Source: Calditrichaceae bacterium (lineage in GTDB: Bacteria > Calditrichota > Calditrichia > Calditrichales > Calditrichaceae). From it: a stretch of 27,155 nt of DNA. Positions 8,437 to 16,757 of the stretch are shown here, piece after piece. Under the pieces are notes generated by a model. It searched no databases. It was not told the origin of the DNA and saw nothing but the letters and a program-made list of their open reading frames with translations. Within the stretch, counting starts at the first letter, position 1, and each line of letters begins with the position of its first letter. The translations under genes were made by a program, and so were the position numbers. Where the stretch lies: contig JAUVIB010000003.1 of NCBI GenBank assembly GCA_030592985.1, forward strand, positions 1 to 27,155, read 5' to 3'.

Positions 8437-8904
8437 TTGGAATTTGTTTATTTAACAAAAGGTGGATTAAAAAAGCTAAAAGATGAATTACACGAATTAA
8501 AATATAAAAAACGTCCTGCAATATCTCAAAAGGTTGCTACAGCTCGTGAAATGGGTGATTTAAAGGAAAATGCCGAATATCATGCGGCCCGCGAAGAATT
8601 ATCTTTGGCTGAAACCAAGATACAACAATTACAGGATAGTGTCGCCAGGGCAAGGATTATTGATGACACCGATCGGGATACCAATCAAGCTTCCATATTA
8701 ACAACAGTAAAGGTTCTTGATCTAAAGCGAAAAAAAGAATATGACTATACTTTGGTTTCGACAGATGAAGCGGATGTAAAACTCAATAAAATCTCAATAA
8801 CATCCCCTGTTGGGAAAGGTTTATTAGGGAAAAAAGTCGATGAAGTAGCGGAAATTCAAGTTCCGGCCGGCCTTATTCGATATAAAATAATTTCAATACG
8901 TTAA
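8437..8904 (+). CDS. greA: transcription elongation factor GreA
   Basis: The 155-residue protein starts at TTG behind a good ribosome site. The N-terminal coiled coil (about 8-75) has LTKGGLKKLKDELHELK, and its tip carries D41 and E44 in MGDLKENAEYHAA, the acidic residues that place Mg2+ in the RNA polymerase secondary channel. The C-terminal FKBP-like domain (80-155) contains TTVKVLDL, a variable middle, SPVGKGLLGKK and EIQVPAGLIRYKIISI. GreA rescues backtracked polymerase by stimulating transcript cleavage. Length is normal (E. coli 158). It stands alone between rel and the PspC gene. Confidence 0.95.
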   Translation: MEFVYLTKGGLKKLKDELHELKYKKRPAISQKVATAREMGDLKENAEYHAAREELSLAETKIQQLQDSVARARIIDDTDRDTNQASILTTVKVLDLKRKKEYDYTLVSTDEADVKLNKISITSPVGKGLLGKKVDEVAEIQVPAGLIRYKIISIR

Positions 8905-8963
8905 TAAACAGACATTTTCTATTAAAAGACAATAGATTTATCTTTAAGCAAGTTTTCTCCTTT

Positions 8964-8986
8964 ATTAAAACAAATTATTGTTTAAT
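8964..8986 (+). terminator. possible weak terminator after greA
   Basis: ATTAAAACAA at 8964-8973 pairs with TTGTTTAAT at 8978-8986 (one bulged A, four-base loop), and a short T run follows at 8995-8999. The stem is wholly A-T apart from one C-G pair, so its strength is doubtful. A second A-T-rich hairpin (9010-9016 with 9024-9030) lies just before the ribosome site of the next gene. Confidence 0.25.
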
Positions 8987-9048
8987 GAAACAAATTTTTC
9001 CACTTTTACGTCTTTAAAAAACATAAAGACTAACAAAGGGAGCATACA

Positions 9049-9750
9049 ATGTCAGAAGAAAAAAACATGGAAGAGAAAAAAATTTATCGCTCAAAAGTTA
9101 ATCGGATGATTGCCGGTGTGTGCGGGGGACTGGCAGATCACTTTAATATTGACCCTGTATTACTTCGTATTATTTGGGTTGTATTAACATTGCTTGGAGG
9201 AATTGGTATAATCGTTTATTTATCGGCTATCATTATTATTCCCGAGAATCCAAGTGAAGATTATCCGGAAAAGGAAGAATCAGGGAAAAATGACCGCACA
9301 ATATTTTGGGGAAGCGCGTTAATTGTTATTGGTGTTGTTATCTTACTAAAACAATTTGGATTTTTTTATTATTTCAATTTTTGGCATATCCCATGGCAAA
9401 TTATTTGGTCTGTATTTTTGATTTTACTGGGAGTATTTTTACTCTATAATAAAAATTTTACTACTAAAAAAGAGCCCTATAGTGGCGAAAACACTTCCAC
9501 TAAAGAACAAACCGGAGAAACTAAGCAATTATATCGTTCACGTAATGTAAAAATGATTAGCGGTGTATGCGGAGGCTTGGCAGACTATTTTCATATTGAT
9601 GTAAGCTTGGTTCGTATTGGATGGGTCTTGCTCACATTTGCCTCTTTCGGAATAGGAATTCTCGGTTATATTGTGATGATTATTGTATTTCAAGAAGATC
9701 CTGAAGAAAGTGAGATCAAAGATATTACTACTAAAAAAGTTGGAGAATAG
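9049..9750 (+). CDS. membrane protein with two PspC domains
   Basis: The 233-residue protein has two copies of the PspC domain. The first is at about 11-68 (IYRSKVNRMIAGVCGGLADH, then a transmembrane helix ending IIIIPENP); the second is at about 160-218 (LYRSRNVKMISGVCGGLADY, then a helix ending IIVFQEDP). Between them are two hydrophobic helices (85-103 and 115-134) resembling the membrane part of LiaF/DUF5668-type proteins. Four transmembrane segments are therefore predicted, with charged linkers. PspC domains occur in envelope-stress systems as membrane regulators, but no PspA or sensor kinase gene is visible here. A good ribosome site (AAAGGGAG) precedes the ATG. The next gene starts two bases after the stop and is another membrane protein, so the pair probably works together. 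Confidence 0.85.
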   Translation: MSEEKNMEEKKIYRSKVNRMIAGVCGGLADHFNIDPVLLRIIWVVLTLLGGIGIIVYLSAIIIIPENPSEDYPEKEESGKNDRTIFWGSALIVIGVVILLKQFGFFYYFNFWHIPWQIIWSVFLILLGVFLLYNKNFTTKKEPYSGENTSTKEQTGETKQLYRSRNVKMISGVCGGLADYFHIDVSLVRIGWVLLTFASFGIGILGYIVMIIVFQEDPEESEIKDITTKKVGE

Positions 9751-9752
9751 CT

Positions 9753-10271
9753 ATGGATAGAAGAAAACTAGCTGCATGGGCTTTGATACTATTTGGAGTA
9801 ATACTTCTCGGTATGCAAGTGAATATTATTGATCCTTCACGCTCTACAATAGTTATTCTGCTTTCTGCATTTTTAGGAATAATGCTTTTTACTAAAGGAA
9901 TAAATCATTCCAAACATAAAGGAATATTAGGAGGTTCTTTTTTTCTGCTAATATCAATTACGCTGCTTTTAATGAACAATAATATATTGCCCACTGATGA
10001 TCAACTTGGCGTGGCATATATTCTTTTTGATCTCGCTGCTGCAAATTTTATCTACTACCTTTTTCAGAAAGAATTTTTATCAAATATTATATCCGGATTT
10101 ATCTTTGTACTAATCGGTTTAGTAATTATTATTGATTATTATAAGGTTCTACCGTTGTGGTTTGCGATTGATTTATTACAGACCTATTGGCCCGTTATTT
10201 TAATAATCATCGGTATTATTATCTTATATAGAGCGTCTTTAAAAAACAAAAAAACGATTGATTTAACATAG
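9753..10271 (+). CDS. small multi-pass membrane protein of unknown function
   Basis: The 172-residue product consists of about five to six hydrophobic segments: roughly 8-22, 31-48, 60-74, 85-104, 110-127 and 145-160, with short polar loops and a lysine-rich tail. Repeated G.ilL motifs (LILFGVILLGMQ, FIFVLIGLVIIID, LIIIGIIILYR) resemble the LiaF/LiaI-like and DUF5668 membrane domains often found beside PspC-domain proteins. No catalytic motif is visible. It starts two bases after the PspC gene, whose last codons (GGAGAATAG) provide its ribosome site, so the two are translated as a unit. A role in sensing or buffering membrane stress is inference from the neighbour. Confidence 0.75.
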   Translation: MDRRKLAAWALILFGVILLGMQVNIIDPSRSTIVILLSAFLGIMLFTKGINHSKHKGILGGSFFLLISITLLLMNNNILPTDDQLGVAYILFDLAAANFIYYLFQKEFLSNIISGFIFVLIGLVIIIDYYKVLPLWFAIDLLQTYWPVILIIIGIIILYRASLKNKKTIDLT

Positions 10272-10282
10272 AAATATAATTA

Positions 10283-11542
10283 ATGGCTTATCTAAAAGGG
10301 GAAATTTCCTTACCGGGTGATAAATCTATTTCACATCGGTCAGCACTTTTTGCATCGTTTAAAAAGAATCCTTCTACTTTTGAAAATTTTAATTTCAATA
10401 ACGACTGTTCAGCAACTTTAAGTTGTTTAAAAATGCTTGGTATTAAATGGGAAACGAATGACGAAAAAATAACGATCCATGGTAAACCCCTTTCAGAATG
10501 GCAGCCCGCTCCCACAACTCTATACGCTGAAAACTCCGGTACAACAACACGACTAATCAGTTCATTATTGGCAAATCTCCCTTTTATATCCCGGATTTCG
10601 GGCGATGAATCTCTGAAAAAGAGACCGATGAAACGAATTATCGATCCCTTAACCATGATGGGAGCAGATATTCAGTCTAAAGAAGGAATGCTTCCATTAA
10701 AATTTATGCCTGTAGAAATATTACATGGCATAAGGTATAAGCTCCCTATGGCCAGTGCACAAGTTAAATCCGCCGTTTTATTAGCCGGATTATTTGCGGA
10801 AGGAGAGACGGTGGTTATTGAAACAACTCCCACTCGCGATCATACGGAAAGGATGCTTGGTTTAAAAAGTATAAAAAATGAAAATGGAAGCCGCTCAGTT
10901 TTTAGTTCTCAACAGACTATTATTCCTGAATTATCAATGACCATTCCGGGTGATTTTTCATCCGCTGCTTTTTTTATTGTTGCGGCCCTATTGCTACCGG
11001 ATTCCGAACTTATGATTAGAAATGTTTCTCTTAATCCAACTCGTACCGGATTACTAAAGATATTAAAAGAAATGGGAGCAAATTTAAAAATCATCAAAAA
11101 ACAGGATTACCCGGAATCCAGTGGTGATATTTATGTAAAATACAGTCCAATGCATAATGTATCGATTGATGCTTCAATGATTCCTAATATTATTGATGAA
11201 ATTCCTATTCTTTCCATACTTGCCTCATCCACTGAGGGAGAATTTGAGCTGCATCATGCTGAGGAGTTACGATATAAAGAATCTGACAGAATAATGGCTA
11301 TTGTTGATAATTTGAAAGCAACCGGCATTACTGTCACTGAATATAAAGACGGCTTTAAAGTGCCCGGCAATCAGAGTTTTACAAGAGGGCATATAAAAAC
11401 TTTTGGCGATCATCGTATTGCCATGTCTTTTGCCATAGCTAATTTAACAACAAGAGATGAAATAATCCTTGACGATCCTGCTTGTGCAGATGTTTCATTC
11501 CCACAATTTTGGTCGATTTTAAAGAAAGTTACTGTTAATTAA
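10283..11542 (+). CDS. aroA: 3-phosphoshikimate 1-carboxyvinyltransferase (EPSP synthase)
   Basis: The 419-residue enzyme joins shikimate-3-phosphate and PEP in the sixth step of the shikimate pathway. Motifs run in order: LPGDKSISHRSALFAS (10-25, catalytic K14), ENSGTTTRL (83-91), SGDESLKKRPMKRI (106-119), MASAQVKSAVLLAGL (156-170), TRDHTERML, PGDFSSAAFF (222-231), DEIPILSILAS (305-315, catalytic D306), EELRYKESDRI (327-337) and GDHRIAMSFAIA (375-386). Both inverse alpha/beta domains are complete. The NSGTT loop differs from the NAGTA.R form of classical class I enzymes and is nearer to that of Gram-positive class II enzymes; glyphosate sensitivity cannot be inferred. It overlaps aroE by one base (TAATG). 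Confidence 0.96.
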   Translation: MAYLKGEISLPGDKSISHRSALFASFKKNPSTFENFNFNNDCSATLSCLKMLGIKWETNDEKITIHGKPLSEWQPAPTTLYAENSGTTTRLISSLLANLPFISRISGDESLKKRPMKRIIDPLTMMGADIQSKEGMLPLKFMPVEILHGIRYKLPMASAQVKSAVLLAGLFAEGETVVIETTPTRDHTERMLGLKSIKNENGSRSVFSSQQTIIPELSMTIPGDFSSAAFFIVAALLLPDSELMIRNVSLNPTRTGLLKILKEMGANLKIIKKQDYPESSGDIYVKYSPMHNVSIDASMIPNIIDEIPILSILASSTEGEFELHHAEELRYKESDRIMAIVDNLKATGITVTEYKDGFKVPGNQSFTRGHIKTFGDHRIAMSFAIANLTTRDEIILDDPACADVSFPQFWSILKKVTVN

Positions 11543-12354
11543 TGGATAAGTATGGTGTAATCGGATATCCCTTAGCCCACAGTATTTCTCCTAATATCCA
11601 TAACATGGCTTTTTCTGGGTTGAACATAGATGCTTCATACACAAAGATAGAAATCCCAACGGATTCTTTAAAGCATAAGATACTCCAATTAAAAACTGAA
11701 AAATGGTCCGGTTTTAATGTTACCATTCCATTTAAAGAAAAAATTATAGATTTTCTTGATGAAATTGACCCGATTAGTGAGAAAATCGGCGCTATCAATA
11801 CCATAAAAATCGTTAATAATAAATGGATTGGCTACAACACCGATTATATTGGTTTTATCCGTCCATTGCAGAGTGAAATTCAGCATTTAAAATCGGCTCT
11901 TGTAATAGGCGCTGGCGGCGCAGCGAAAGCCGTTGTGTATAGCTTGATTGAAAAAACAACTATATCTACTATATTTATTATCAACAGGACGCGTATCCGC
12001 GCAGAACAATTAGCGGCGGAAATCGAATATTCACGAAGAATTAATCTGAATGTTATTCCTTTAAGTGAAACCGGCAATGTTGCTCAATCCATTGAACTTA
12101 TAGTTAATGCTACCAATGTTGGAATGGGTATGCTTGCTGATGAAACGCCAATAAATATTCCCATAAAAGCATCAAATTCTATTGTTTATGATTTGATTTA
12201 TAACCCTAAAAAGACCAAATTACTGCGTCTTGCAGAATTGAATGGCCATAAAATAATTAATGGCTTGCCCATGCTGGTTTTTCAGGCTGAAGAAAGCTTT
12301 AAAATATGGACAGGGAAATCGTTTCCTGAAGCTGTTGTAAGGCATTATCTTTAA
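11542..12354 (+). CDS. aroE: shikimate dehydrogenase (NADP+)
   Basis: The 270-residue enzyme reduces 3-dehydroshikimate to shikimate. The substrate domain shows YGVIGYPLAHSISPNIHN with S14 and S16, NVTIPFKEK with catalytic K65, and GAINTI...WIGYNTDYIGF with catalytic D101. The Rossmann domain has the dinucleotide loop VIGAGGAAKAV (121-131) and an NRT motif (148-150) typical of NADP specificity, then NATNVGM, YDLIYNPKKTKLL and the closing NGLPMLVFQAEESFKIWTG. Its ATG overlaps the aroA stop, so the two shikimate genes are translationally coupled. Other pathway genes (aroB, aroC, aroK and so on) are not in this window. Confidence 0.95.
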   Translation: MDKYGVIGYPLAHSISPNIHNMAFSGLNIDASYTKIEIPTDSLKHKILQLKTEKWSGFNVTIPFKEKIIDFLDEIDPISEKIGAINTIKIVNNKWIGYNTDYIGFIRPLQSEIQHLKSALVIGAGGAAKAVVYSLIEKTTISTIFIINRTRIRAEQLAAEIEYSRRINLNVIPLSETGNVAQSIELIVNATNVGMGMLADETPINIPIKASNSIVYDLIYNPKKTKLLRLAELNGHKIINGLPMLVFQAEESFKIWTGKSFPEAVVRHYL

Positions 12355-12374
12355 TAATTAGGAAGACTAACAAA

Positions 12375-13721
12375 ATGAGTCAAAATAGAAGAGAATTTAT
12401 AAAAAAAGCTTCAGCAGGGGCTGTTGGATTTGCAGCATTTAGTAGTAGTATCAATGCTCTGCCGGCTAAAAACTACGAAAATATTATTGGAGCGAATGAT
12501 AGAATCAATATTGCCATACAGGGATTGGGAAGACGTTTAGGTGGTTATGTAGAATCTATAGAAAGAAAAGAAAGTAACGTCTATTTACTTTACTTATGTG
12601 ATGTGCTGAAAAGTCAAAGAGAAAAGGCTGCAAAGCGATTTGAAGAAAAAATAAGTAACAAGCCTGTACTTGAGAATGATATTCGTAAAGTTATAGAAGA
12701 TAAAGAATTAGATGCTGTTTTTATGGCTACTCCTGATCATTGGCATACACCGGGAGCTTGTATGGCCATGGAAGCCGGTAAACATGTTTATTTGGAAAAA
12801 CCTTGTAGCCATAATCCAAAAGAGAACGAACTGGTTGTTGCTTTCCAGAAAAAATACAAGAAGGTTGTTCAAATGGGTAATCAGCAGAGATCATCTTTAG
12901 AATCTACTGAAATAATAAAAGACATTCACAATGGTATTATTGGTGATACATATAAAGCAATTGCTTTTTATACCAATTCCAGGGGGGAAGTACCTGCTCC
13001 TGTAAAGGCCCCGCCACCTGAAGGTTTGGATTGGAACCTTTTTCAAGGCCCATCGCCAAGAAAAGATTATATGCACGATACCTGGAATTACAATTGGCAT
13101 TGGTATGGATGGGATTTTGGAACTGCGGAAATGGGAAATAATGCTACGCATGAGTTAGATATTGCTCGTTGGGCTTTAGATGTGAAATATCCGGAACATG
13201 TAGATGTTTATTCTGGTAAATTTCAATATGTGAATGACGGATGGGATATGTATGATACCATGGAAGCTACTTTTCGATTTCCAAATAAAAAGATCATTCA
13301 TTGGGATGGAAGAAGTAGAAATGCTTATAACAAATATGGCAAAGGTAGAGGAGCTCTAATTTACGGATCTAATGGCTCTGTATTCATTGATCGTGAAGGT
13401 TATAGTTTATATGATCTAAAAGGGAAATTGATAAAAGAAAAAAAGATAAATGGAGAAGAAGGAGGGGTTGCTCTTGGTGGAGGAGGAAACCTTTCGACAA
13501 GACATGCTGTTAACTTTTTTGAAACGATACGAGGAAAGGAAAAGCTGACCTCACCTATAGCTCAAGGAGCCGTTTCTCAAATGTTGACGCATTATGCAAA
13601 TATTTCATCAAGAATTGGAAAATCATTTGAAGTAGATGAAATTACCGGAAGAATTTTTGATCGGGATGCAATGAAGCTTTGGGCACGAGAATATGAACCT
13701 GGATGGGAACATAAACTATAA
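12375..13721 (+). CDS. TAT-exported Gfo/Idh/MocA-family oxidoreductase
   Basis: The 448-residue protein begins with a twin-arginine signal: NRREFIKKASAGAVGFAAFS (RR at 5-6, hydrophobic core to about 25, cleavage plausible near ALPA at 28-31). An N-terminal Rossmann domain follows with INIAIQGLGRR (44-54), DAVFMATPDHWH (113-124) and the family signature EKPCSHNPKENE (141-152). The C-terminal alpha/beta domain includes GNNATHELDIARWAL and is rich in Trp and Tyr, as in secreted sugar oxidoreductases of this family. It probably binds NAD(P) and acts on a sugar or cyclitol after export in folded form; the substrate is unknown. An AGGAAG ribosome site precedes it. It interrupts a run of housekeeping genes, and by hand count 15 of its 24 Arg codons are AGA or AGG against 5 of 15 in tgt, a mild hint of separate origin. 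Confidence 0.9.
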   Translation: MSQNRREFIKKASAGAVGFAAFSSSINALPAKNYENIIGANDRINIAIQGLGRRLGGYVESIERKESNVYLLYLCDVLKSQREKAAKRFEEKISNKPVLENDIRKVIEDKELDAVFMATPDHWHTPGACMAMEAGKHVYLEKPCSHNPKENELVVAFQKKYKKVVQMGNQQRSSLESTEIIKDIHNGIIGDTYKAIAFYTNSRGEVPAPVKAPPPEGLDWNLFQGPSPRKDYMHDTWNYNWHWYGWDFGTAEMGNNATHELDIARWALDVKYPEHVDVYSGKFQYVNDGWDMYDTMEATFRFPNKKIIHWDGRSRNAYNKYGKGRGALIYGSNGSVFIDREGYSLYDLKGKLIKEKKINGEEGGVALGGGGNLSTRHAVNFFETIRGKEKLTSPIAQGAVSQMLTHYANISSRIGKSFEVDEITGRIFDRDAMKLWAREYEPGWEHKL

Positions 13722-13776
13722 AAAAAGGAAATTATTCTAAGCACAAGCTATTTTAATTGGAAAATATATATCATAG

Positions 13777-14904
13777 ATGTTTTTTAAAAAAATTCATAAG
13801 GATGCAAATTCAAAAGCACGGGCAGGATTGTTACGAACCGATCATGGAACCGTAGAGACGCCGATTTTTATGCCGGTTGGTACTCAGGCAACGGTAAAAA
13901 CACTTACTCCGGATGATCTCTTAAAAAGCGAAGTGCAAATAATTTTAGGGAATACCTATCATCTATTCCTTAGACCCGGCCATAAGTTGATCGAAGAATT
14001 TGGCGGTTTGCACCCTTTTATGAGTTGGGATAAGCCTATTTTAACGGATAGCGGCGGTTACCAGGTTTTTAGTTTAAAAGAGATTAGAAAAATAGATGAA
14101 GAAGGGGTTACTTTTCAATCACATTTAGACGGTTCACATCAGAGATTTACACCTGAAAGTGTTCTTAATATTCAACGGTCTTTGGGCAGTGATATTATGA
14201 TGGTTTTAGATGAATGTGCACCCTATCCATCAACTAAAGAATATGCATCTAAATCGAATGTTTTAACCTTAAAATGGGCGGCAATTGCCCGTGAGTTATA
14301 TGAGAAACAGAAACCTCTTTATGGGCATAACCAATGGCTTTTTGGTATTGTTCAAGGCAGCACCTATAAAGAAATTCGTCAAAAAAGCGCAGAAGAGTTA
14401 GTCAAAATGGATTTTCCCGGTTATTCGATTGGGGGATTAGCCGTTGGCGAGCCGCCGGAAGTGATGTATGAGATGACAGATTTCACAACGGATTTGCTTC
14501 CTGATAATAAACCGAAGTATTTAATGGGCGTCGGTAAACCGGAAGATATACTGGAAAATATTGAACGCGGGGTGGATATGTTTGATTGTGTTATCCCCAC
14601 ACGAAATGCGCGCAATGGTACCGTTTTTTCTAAAGCCGGAAAAATGATTATTAAAGCCGGTAGATTTAAAGCGGACCAAAATCCAATTGACAATACATGT
14701 GGCTGCTACACGTGTCAAAAATTTTCAAGAGGATATATTCGCCATTTAATGAATGTAAATGAAATATTAGGCTTAAAATTGGCAACGATACATAATATTC
14801 ATTTTTATTTATGGCTGGTAAAAGAAGCGCGTAAACATATTATTGAAAACACTTTTATTGATTGGAAAAAGAAAATATTACCTAAAATTAAATCTGTAAT
14901 TTAA
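13777..14904 (+). CDS. tgt: queuine tRNA-ribosyltransferase (tRNA-guanine transglycosylase)
   Basis: The 375-residue TIM-barrel enzyme exchanges guanine-34 of GUN-anticodon tRNAs for preQ1. Visible motifs are TPIFMPVGTQATVKTLTPDD (28-47), ILGNTYHLFLRPG, ILTDSGGYQVFSL with D91, GSDIMMVLDEC (137-147), GIVQG, YSIGGLAVGEP, LMGVGKPEDI, and MFDCVIPTRNARNG with the nucleophile D270. The structural zinc site is complete: C308, C310, C313 and H323 in CGCYTCQKFSRGYIRHL. The ATG at 13777 has little Shine-Dalgarno support but gives the normal family length. yajC follows 22 bases after the stop; a tgt-yajC pair is common across bacteria. Confidence 0.96.
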   Translation: MFFKKIHKDANSKARAGLLRTDHGTVETPIFMPVGTQATVKTLTPDDLLKSEVQIILGNTYHLFLRPGHKLIEEFGGLHPFMSWDKPILTDSGGYQVFSLKEIRKIDEEGVTFQSHLDGSHQRFTPESVLNIQRSLGSDIMMVLDECAPYPSTKEYASKSNVLTLKWAAIARELYEKQKPLYGHNQWLFGIVQGSTYKEIRQKSAEELVKMDFPGYSIGGLAVGEPPEVMYEMTDFTTDLLPDNKPKYLMGVGKPEDILENIERGVDMFDCVIPTRNARNGTVFSKAGKMIIKAGRFKADQNPIDNTCGCYTCQKFSRGYIRHLMNVNEILGLKLATIHNIHFYLWLVKEARKHIIENTFIDWKKKILPKIKSVI

Positions 14905-14926
14905 TATCTAACAAGAAAGGAATAAC

Positions 14927-15271
14927 ATGACTGAATTTGTATTACTTATGGCCCCGGCCGGCGGCGCTGAGGGTGGCGGAAATCCCTTTATGTCGTTTTT
15001 GCCATTTATTTTAATTATTGTCATAATGTATTTTTTAATGATTCGTCCGCAACAGAAAAAACAGAAAGATAAACAACGTATGATTAACGCCATGAAAAAA
15101 GGTGACAATGTTGTTACACTCGGCGGTATTCATGGGAAAGTAACCGGTTTTACTGATAATGATAACACCGTAATAGTTAAAGTAGATGACAAGGTAAAAT
15201 TAAATATTGACAGGACGGCTGTTACTGCTGTCAACCCAATTGGTAATACCGGAACTGAAACGGCTAAATGA
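14927..15271 (+). CDS. yajC: preprotein translocase subunit YajC
   Basis: The 114-residue protein has a short glycine-rich N-terminus, one transmembrane helix at about 22-39 (SFLPFILIIVIMYFLMI), and directly after it the family motif IRPQQKKQKDKQRM. A cytoplasmic beta domain follows with KKGDNVVTLGGIHGKVTGF and VIVKVDDKVKLNIDRTAV. YajC associates with SecDF in the Sec export machinery. An AAGGA ribosome site precedes the ATG. Its stop overlaps the fmt start by four bases (ATGA). secD and secF, often next to it, are absent here. Confidence 0.95.
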   Translation: MTEFVLLMAPAGGAEGGGNPFMSFLPFILIIVIMYFLMIRPQQKKQKDKQRMINAMKKGDNVVTLGGIHGKVTGFTDNDNTVIVKVDDKVKLNIDRTAVTAVNPIGNTGTETAK

Positions 15272-16206
15272 AAATAATATTTATGGGGACGCCACACTTT
15301 GCTGTGGCGTCTTTAAATAAAATTTTATTAAGTGAGCATGAAGTCTTAGCGGTAGTCACCGTTCCGGATAAACCTCAGGGTCGAGGTCAAAAACTAAAAG
15401 CATCTCCCATAAAAGAAACGGCTTTAAATCATGGTATACCTGTTCTACAGCCGGAAGATCTAAATGATGTTGATTTTATTGAAAGCTTGAAACAATTTAA
15501 AGCGGACCTTTATATTATTGTTGCCTTTAGAATACTTCCACTATCTGTTTTTTCAATACCTGAAAGGGGAACTCTGAATGTACATTCGTCTCTTCTGCCT
15601 AAATATAGAGGCGCTGCGCCCATTAATCGCGTAATAATGAATGGAGAGAATATTAGCGGTGTAACAACCATGTTGATTGACAGGAAGGTTGATACGGGGC
15701 AGATTTTAATGCAGAAAAGTGTCAATATACCCGATACTATGACTGCCGGTGAGCTCCATGATATCCTTGCTGTAATGGGCGCTGAGCTGCTGTTGGAAAC
15801 ATTATCAAAGCTGGAAGAAAACGCCATTGTTCCCATAATACAAGATGATGAACTTGCAACAAAAGCACCTAAGATAAAAAAAATAGATTGTAAATTAGAT
15901 TTTATTTGCAACTCGAAAGAAATCTATAATAAAATTAGGGGATTAAGCCCATATCCCGCCTCATTTTGCATCTTTCGTGGTAAAGTTTTAAAAATTTTTA
16001 ACAGCATTTTAAATATTGATTCCATCAAAAACAAGTATAATGTTCCCGGACAAATAATAAAAATTAATAAGAATTCCTTTGCGGTTTGTTGTGGTGATGG
16101 TAAGTCTATAAAAATCACAGAAGTTCAACCGGAAGGTAAAAAACGAATGCCTGTACAGGCTTTTATAAATGGTTATAAAGTAAAATCCGGAGAATATTTA
16201 GAATAA
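15268..16206 (+). CDS. fmt: methionyl-tRNA formyltransferase
   Basis: The 312-residue enzyme formylates initiator Met-tRNA with 10-formyl-tetrahydrofolate. The N-terminal hydrolase-like domain starts KIIFMGTPHFAV and includes VTVPDKPQGRGQKLKASPIK with the tRNA-binding loop, then LNVHSSLLPKYRGAAPIN (N104 and H106) and TTMLIDRKVDTGQIL (D142), giving the Asn-His-Asp catalytic set. The C-terminal OB-like domain (about 205-312) contains IRGLSPYPASF and EVQPEGKKRMPVQAFINGY. It is coupled to yajC by a 4-base overlap. Its functional partner def is present near 25554, not adjacent as in many bacteria. Confidence 0.96.
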   Translation: MKIIFMGTPHFAVASLNKILLSEHEVLAVVTVPDKPQGRGQKLKASPIKETALNHGIPVLQPEDLNDVDFIESLKQFKADLYIIVAFRILPLSVFSIPERGTLNVHSSLLPKYRGAAPINRVIMNGENISGVTTMLIDRKVDTGQILMQKSVNIPDTMTAGELHDILAVMGAELLLETLSKLEENAIVPIIQDDELATKAPKIKKIDCKLDFICNSKEIYNKIRGLSPYPASFCIFRGKVLKIFNSILNIDSIKNKYNVPGQIIKINKNSFAVCCGDGKSIKITEVQPEGKKRMPVQAFINGYKVKSGEYLE

Positions 16207-16423
16207 AGATTGTAACATTATTGTCTCTTATTATTAAACCGATACCTGCCTAATTGTTGAGGATTATCCCTATGATTACCGGAATTATTCAACCTTCTGT
16301 TTGCAGTCTATTATGAAATACGCGTCATAGACAAAAAAAACGGAAAAAATTAATAAAATATAAAATATCCAAATCAAACTTATCCTCAATAATGCGAAAA
16401 ATACCCTTAACTGAAATAAATAA
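16207..16423. other. non-coding gap between fmt and the dodecin gene
   Basis: No open reading frame of useful length and no strong terminator hairpin was seen in these 217 bases. The one internal structure is an inverted pair, ATTGTTGAGGAT at 16253-16264 and ATCCTCAATAAT at 16382-16393, separated by about 117 bases (11 of 12 positions complementary). Its meaning is unknown. Confidence 0.4.
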
Positions 16424-16452
16424 TTGCCTGATAGCGTTTGTTATTTTATAAA
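16424..16452 (+). promoter_or_regulatory. sigma-70-type promoter for the dodecin gene
   Basis: TTGCCT at 16424-16429 and TATAAA at 16447-16452 are separated by exactly 17 bases and lie 33 bases before the dodecin ATG. The boxes match 4 of 6 and 5 of 6 consensus positions. This is the best promoter match I found in the window. Confidence 0.55.
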
Positions 16453-16485
16453 TAATTTAACAATAATAGGAATAAGGGGAATGAT

Positions 16486-16692
16486 ATGAGTAAAGTTTTT
16501 AAAATGATCGAATTGGTAGGTACTTCCGACTTGAATTATGAAGGTGCAATTCAGAATGCCATCTCTAAAGCTTCCGAATCAATTAAAGAGATCAGTTGGT
16601 TTACGGTAGAGGAGCAACGGGGGTCCATTAAAGATGGAATTATAACAGAATTTCAGGTGATTTTAAAGGTTGGTTTTAAGTTATTGGACTAA
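16486..16692 (+). CDS. dodecin, flavin-binding protein
   Basis: This 68-residue protein matches the dodecin family in length and pattern: MSKVFKMIELVGTSDLNYEGAI, a helix AISKASESIKEISWF with the flavin-stacking tryptophan W38, then VEEQRGSIKDGIITEFQVILKVGFKL, in which Q57 fits the flavin-contacting glutamine. Dodecins form hollow dodecamers that store or buffer riboflavin, FMN or FAD (some bind CoA). It has a strong ribosome site (AAGGGGA) and its own promoter and terminator, so it is monocistronic. It converges with the giant gene, and no flavin-pathway gene is adjacent. Confidence 0.93.
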   Translation: MSKVFKMIELVGTSDLNYEGAIQNAISKASESIKEISWFTVEEQRGSIKDGIITEFQVILKVGFKLLD

Positions 16693-16712
16693 GCCTATAC
16701 CAAGATAGAAAA

Positions 16713-16755
16713 AAAGAGATATTTCAGCTTAATCGACAAACTGAAATATCTCTTT
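16713..16755. terminator. bidirectional intrinsic terminator between dodecin and the giant gene
   Basis: A perfect 15-base stem (AAAGAGATATTTCAG at 16713-16727 with its complement at 16741-16755) encloses a 13-base loop. It is flanked by an A run on the left and T-rich DNA on the right, so it can terminate in both directions. It lies 20 bases past the dodecin stop and two bases past the giant gene stop. Confidence 0.85.
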
Positions 16756-16757
16756 AT

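Noticed and set aside
10288..10656. Minus-strand open frame of 122 codons inside aroA
   Set aside because: It is the shadow of the strongly conserved aroA coding sequence.
15510..15911. Minus-strand open frame of 133 codons inside fmt
   Set aside because: It is antisense to an intact fmt with all catalytic motifs; its serine-rich translation is typical of a shadow frame.
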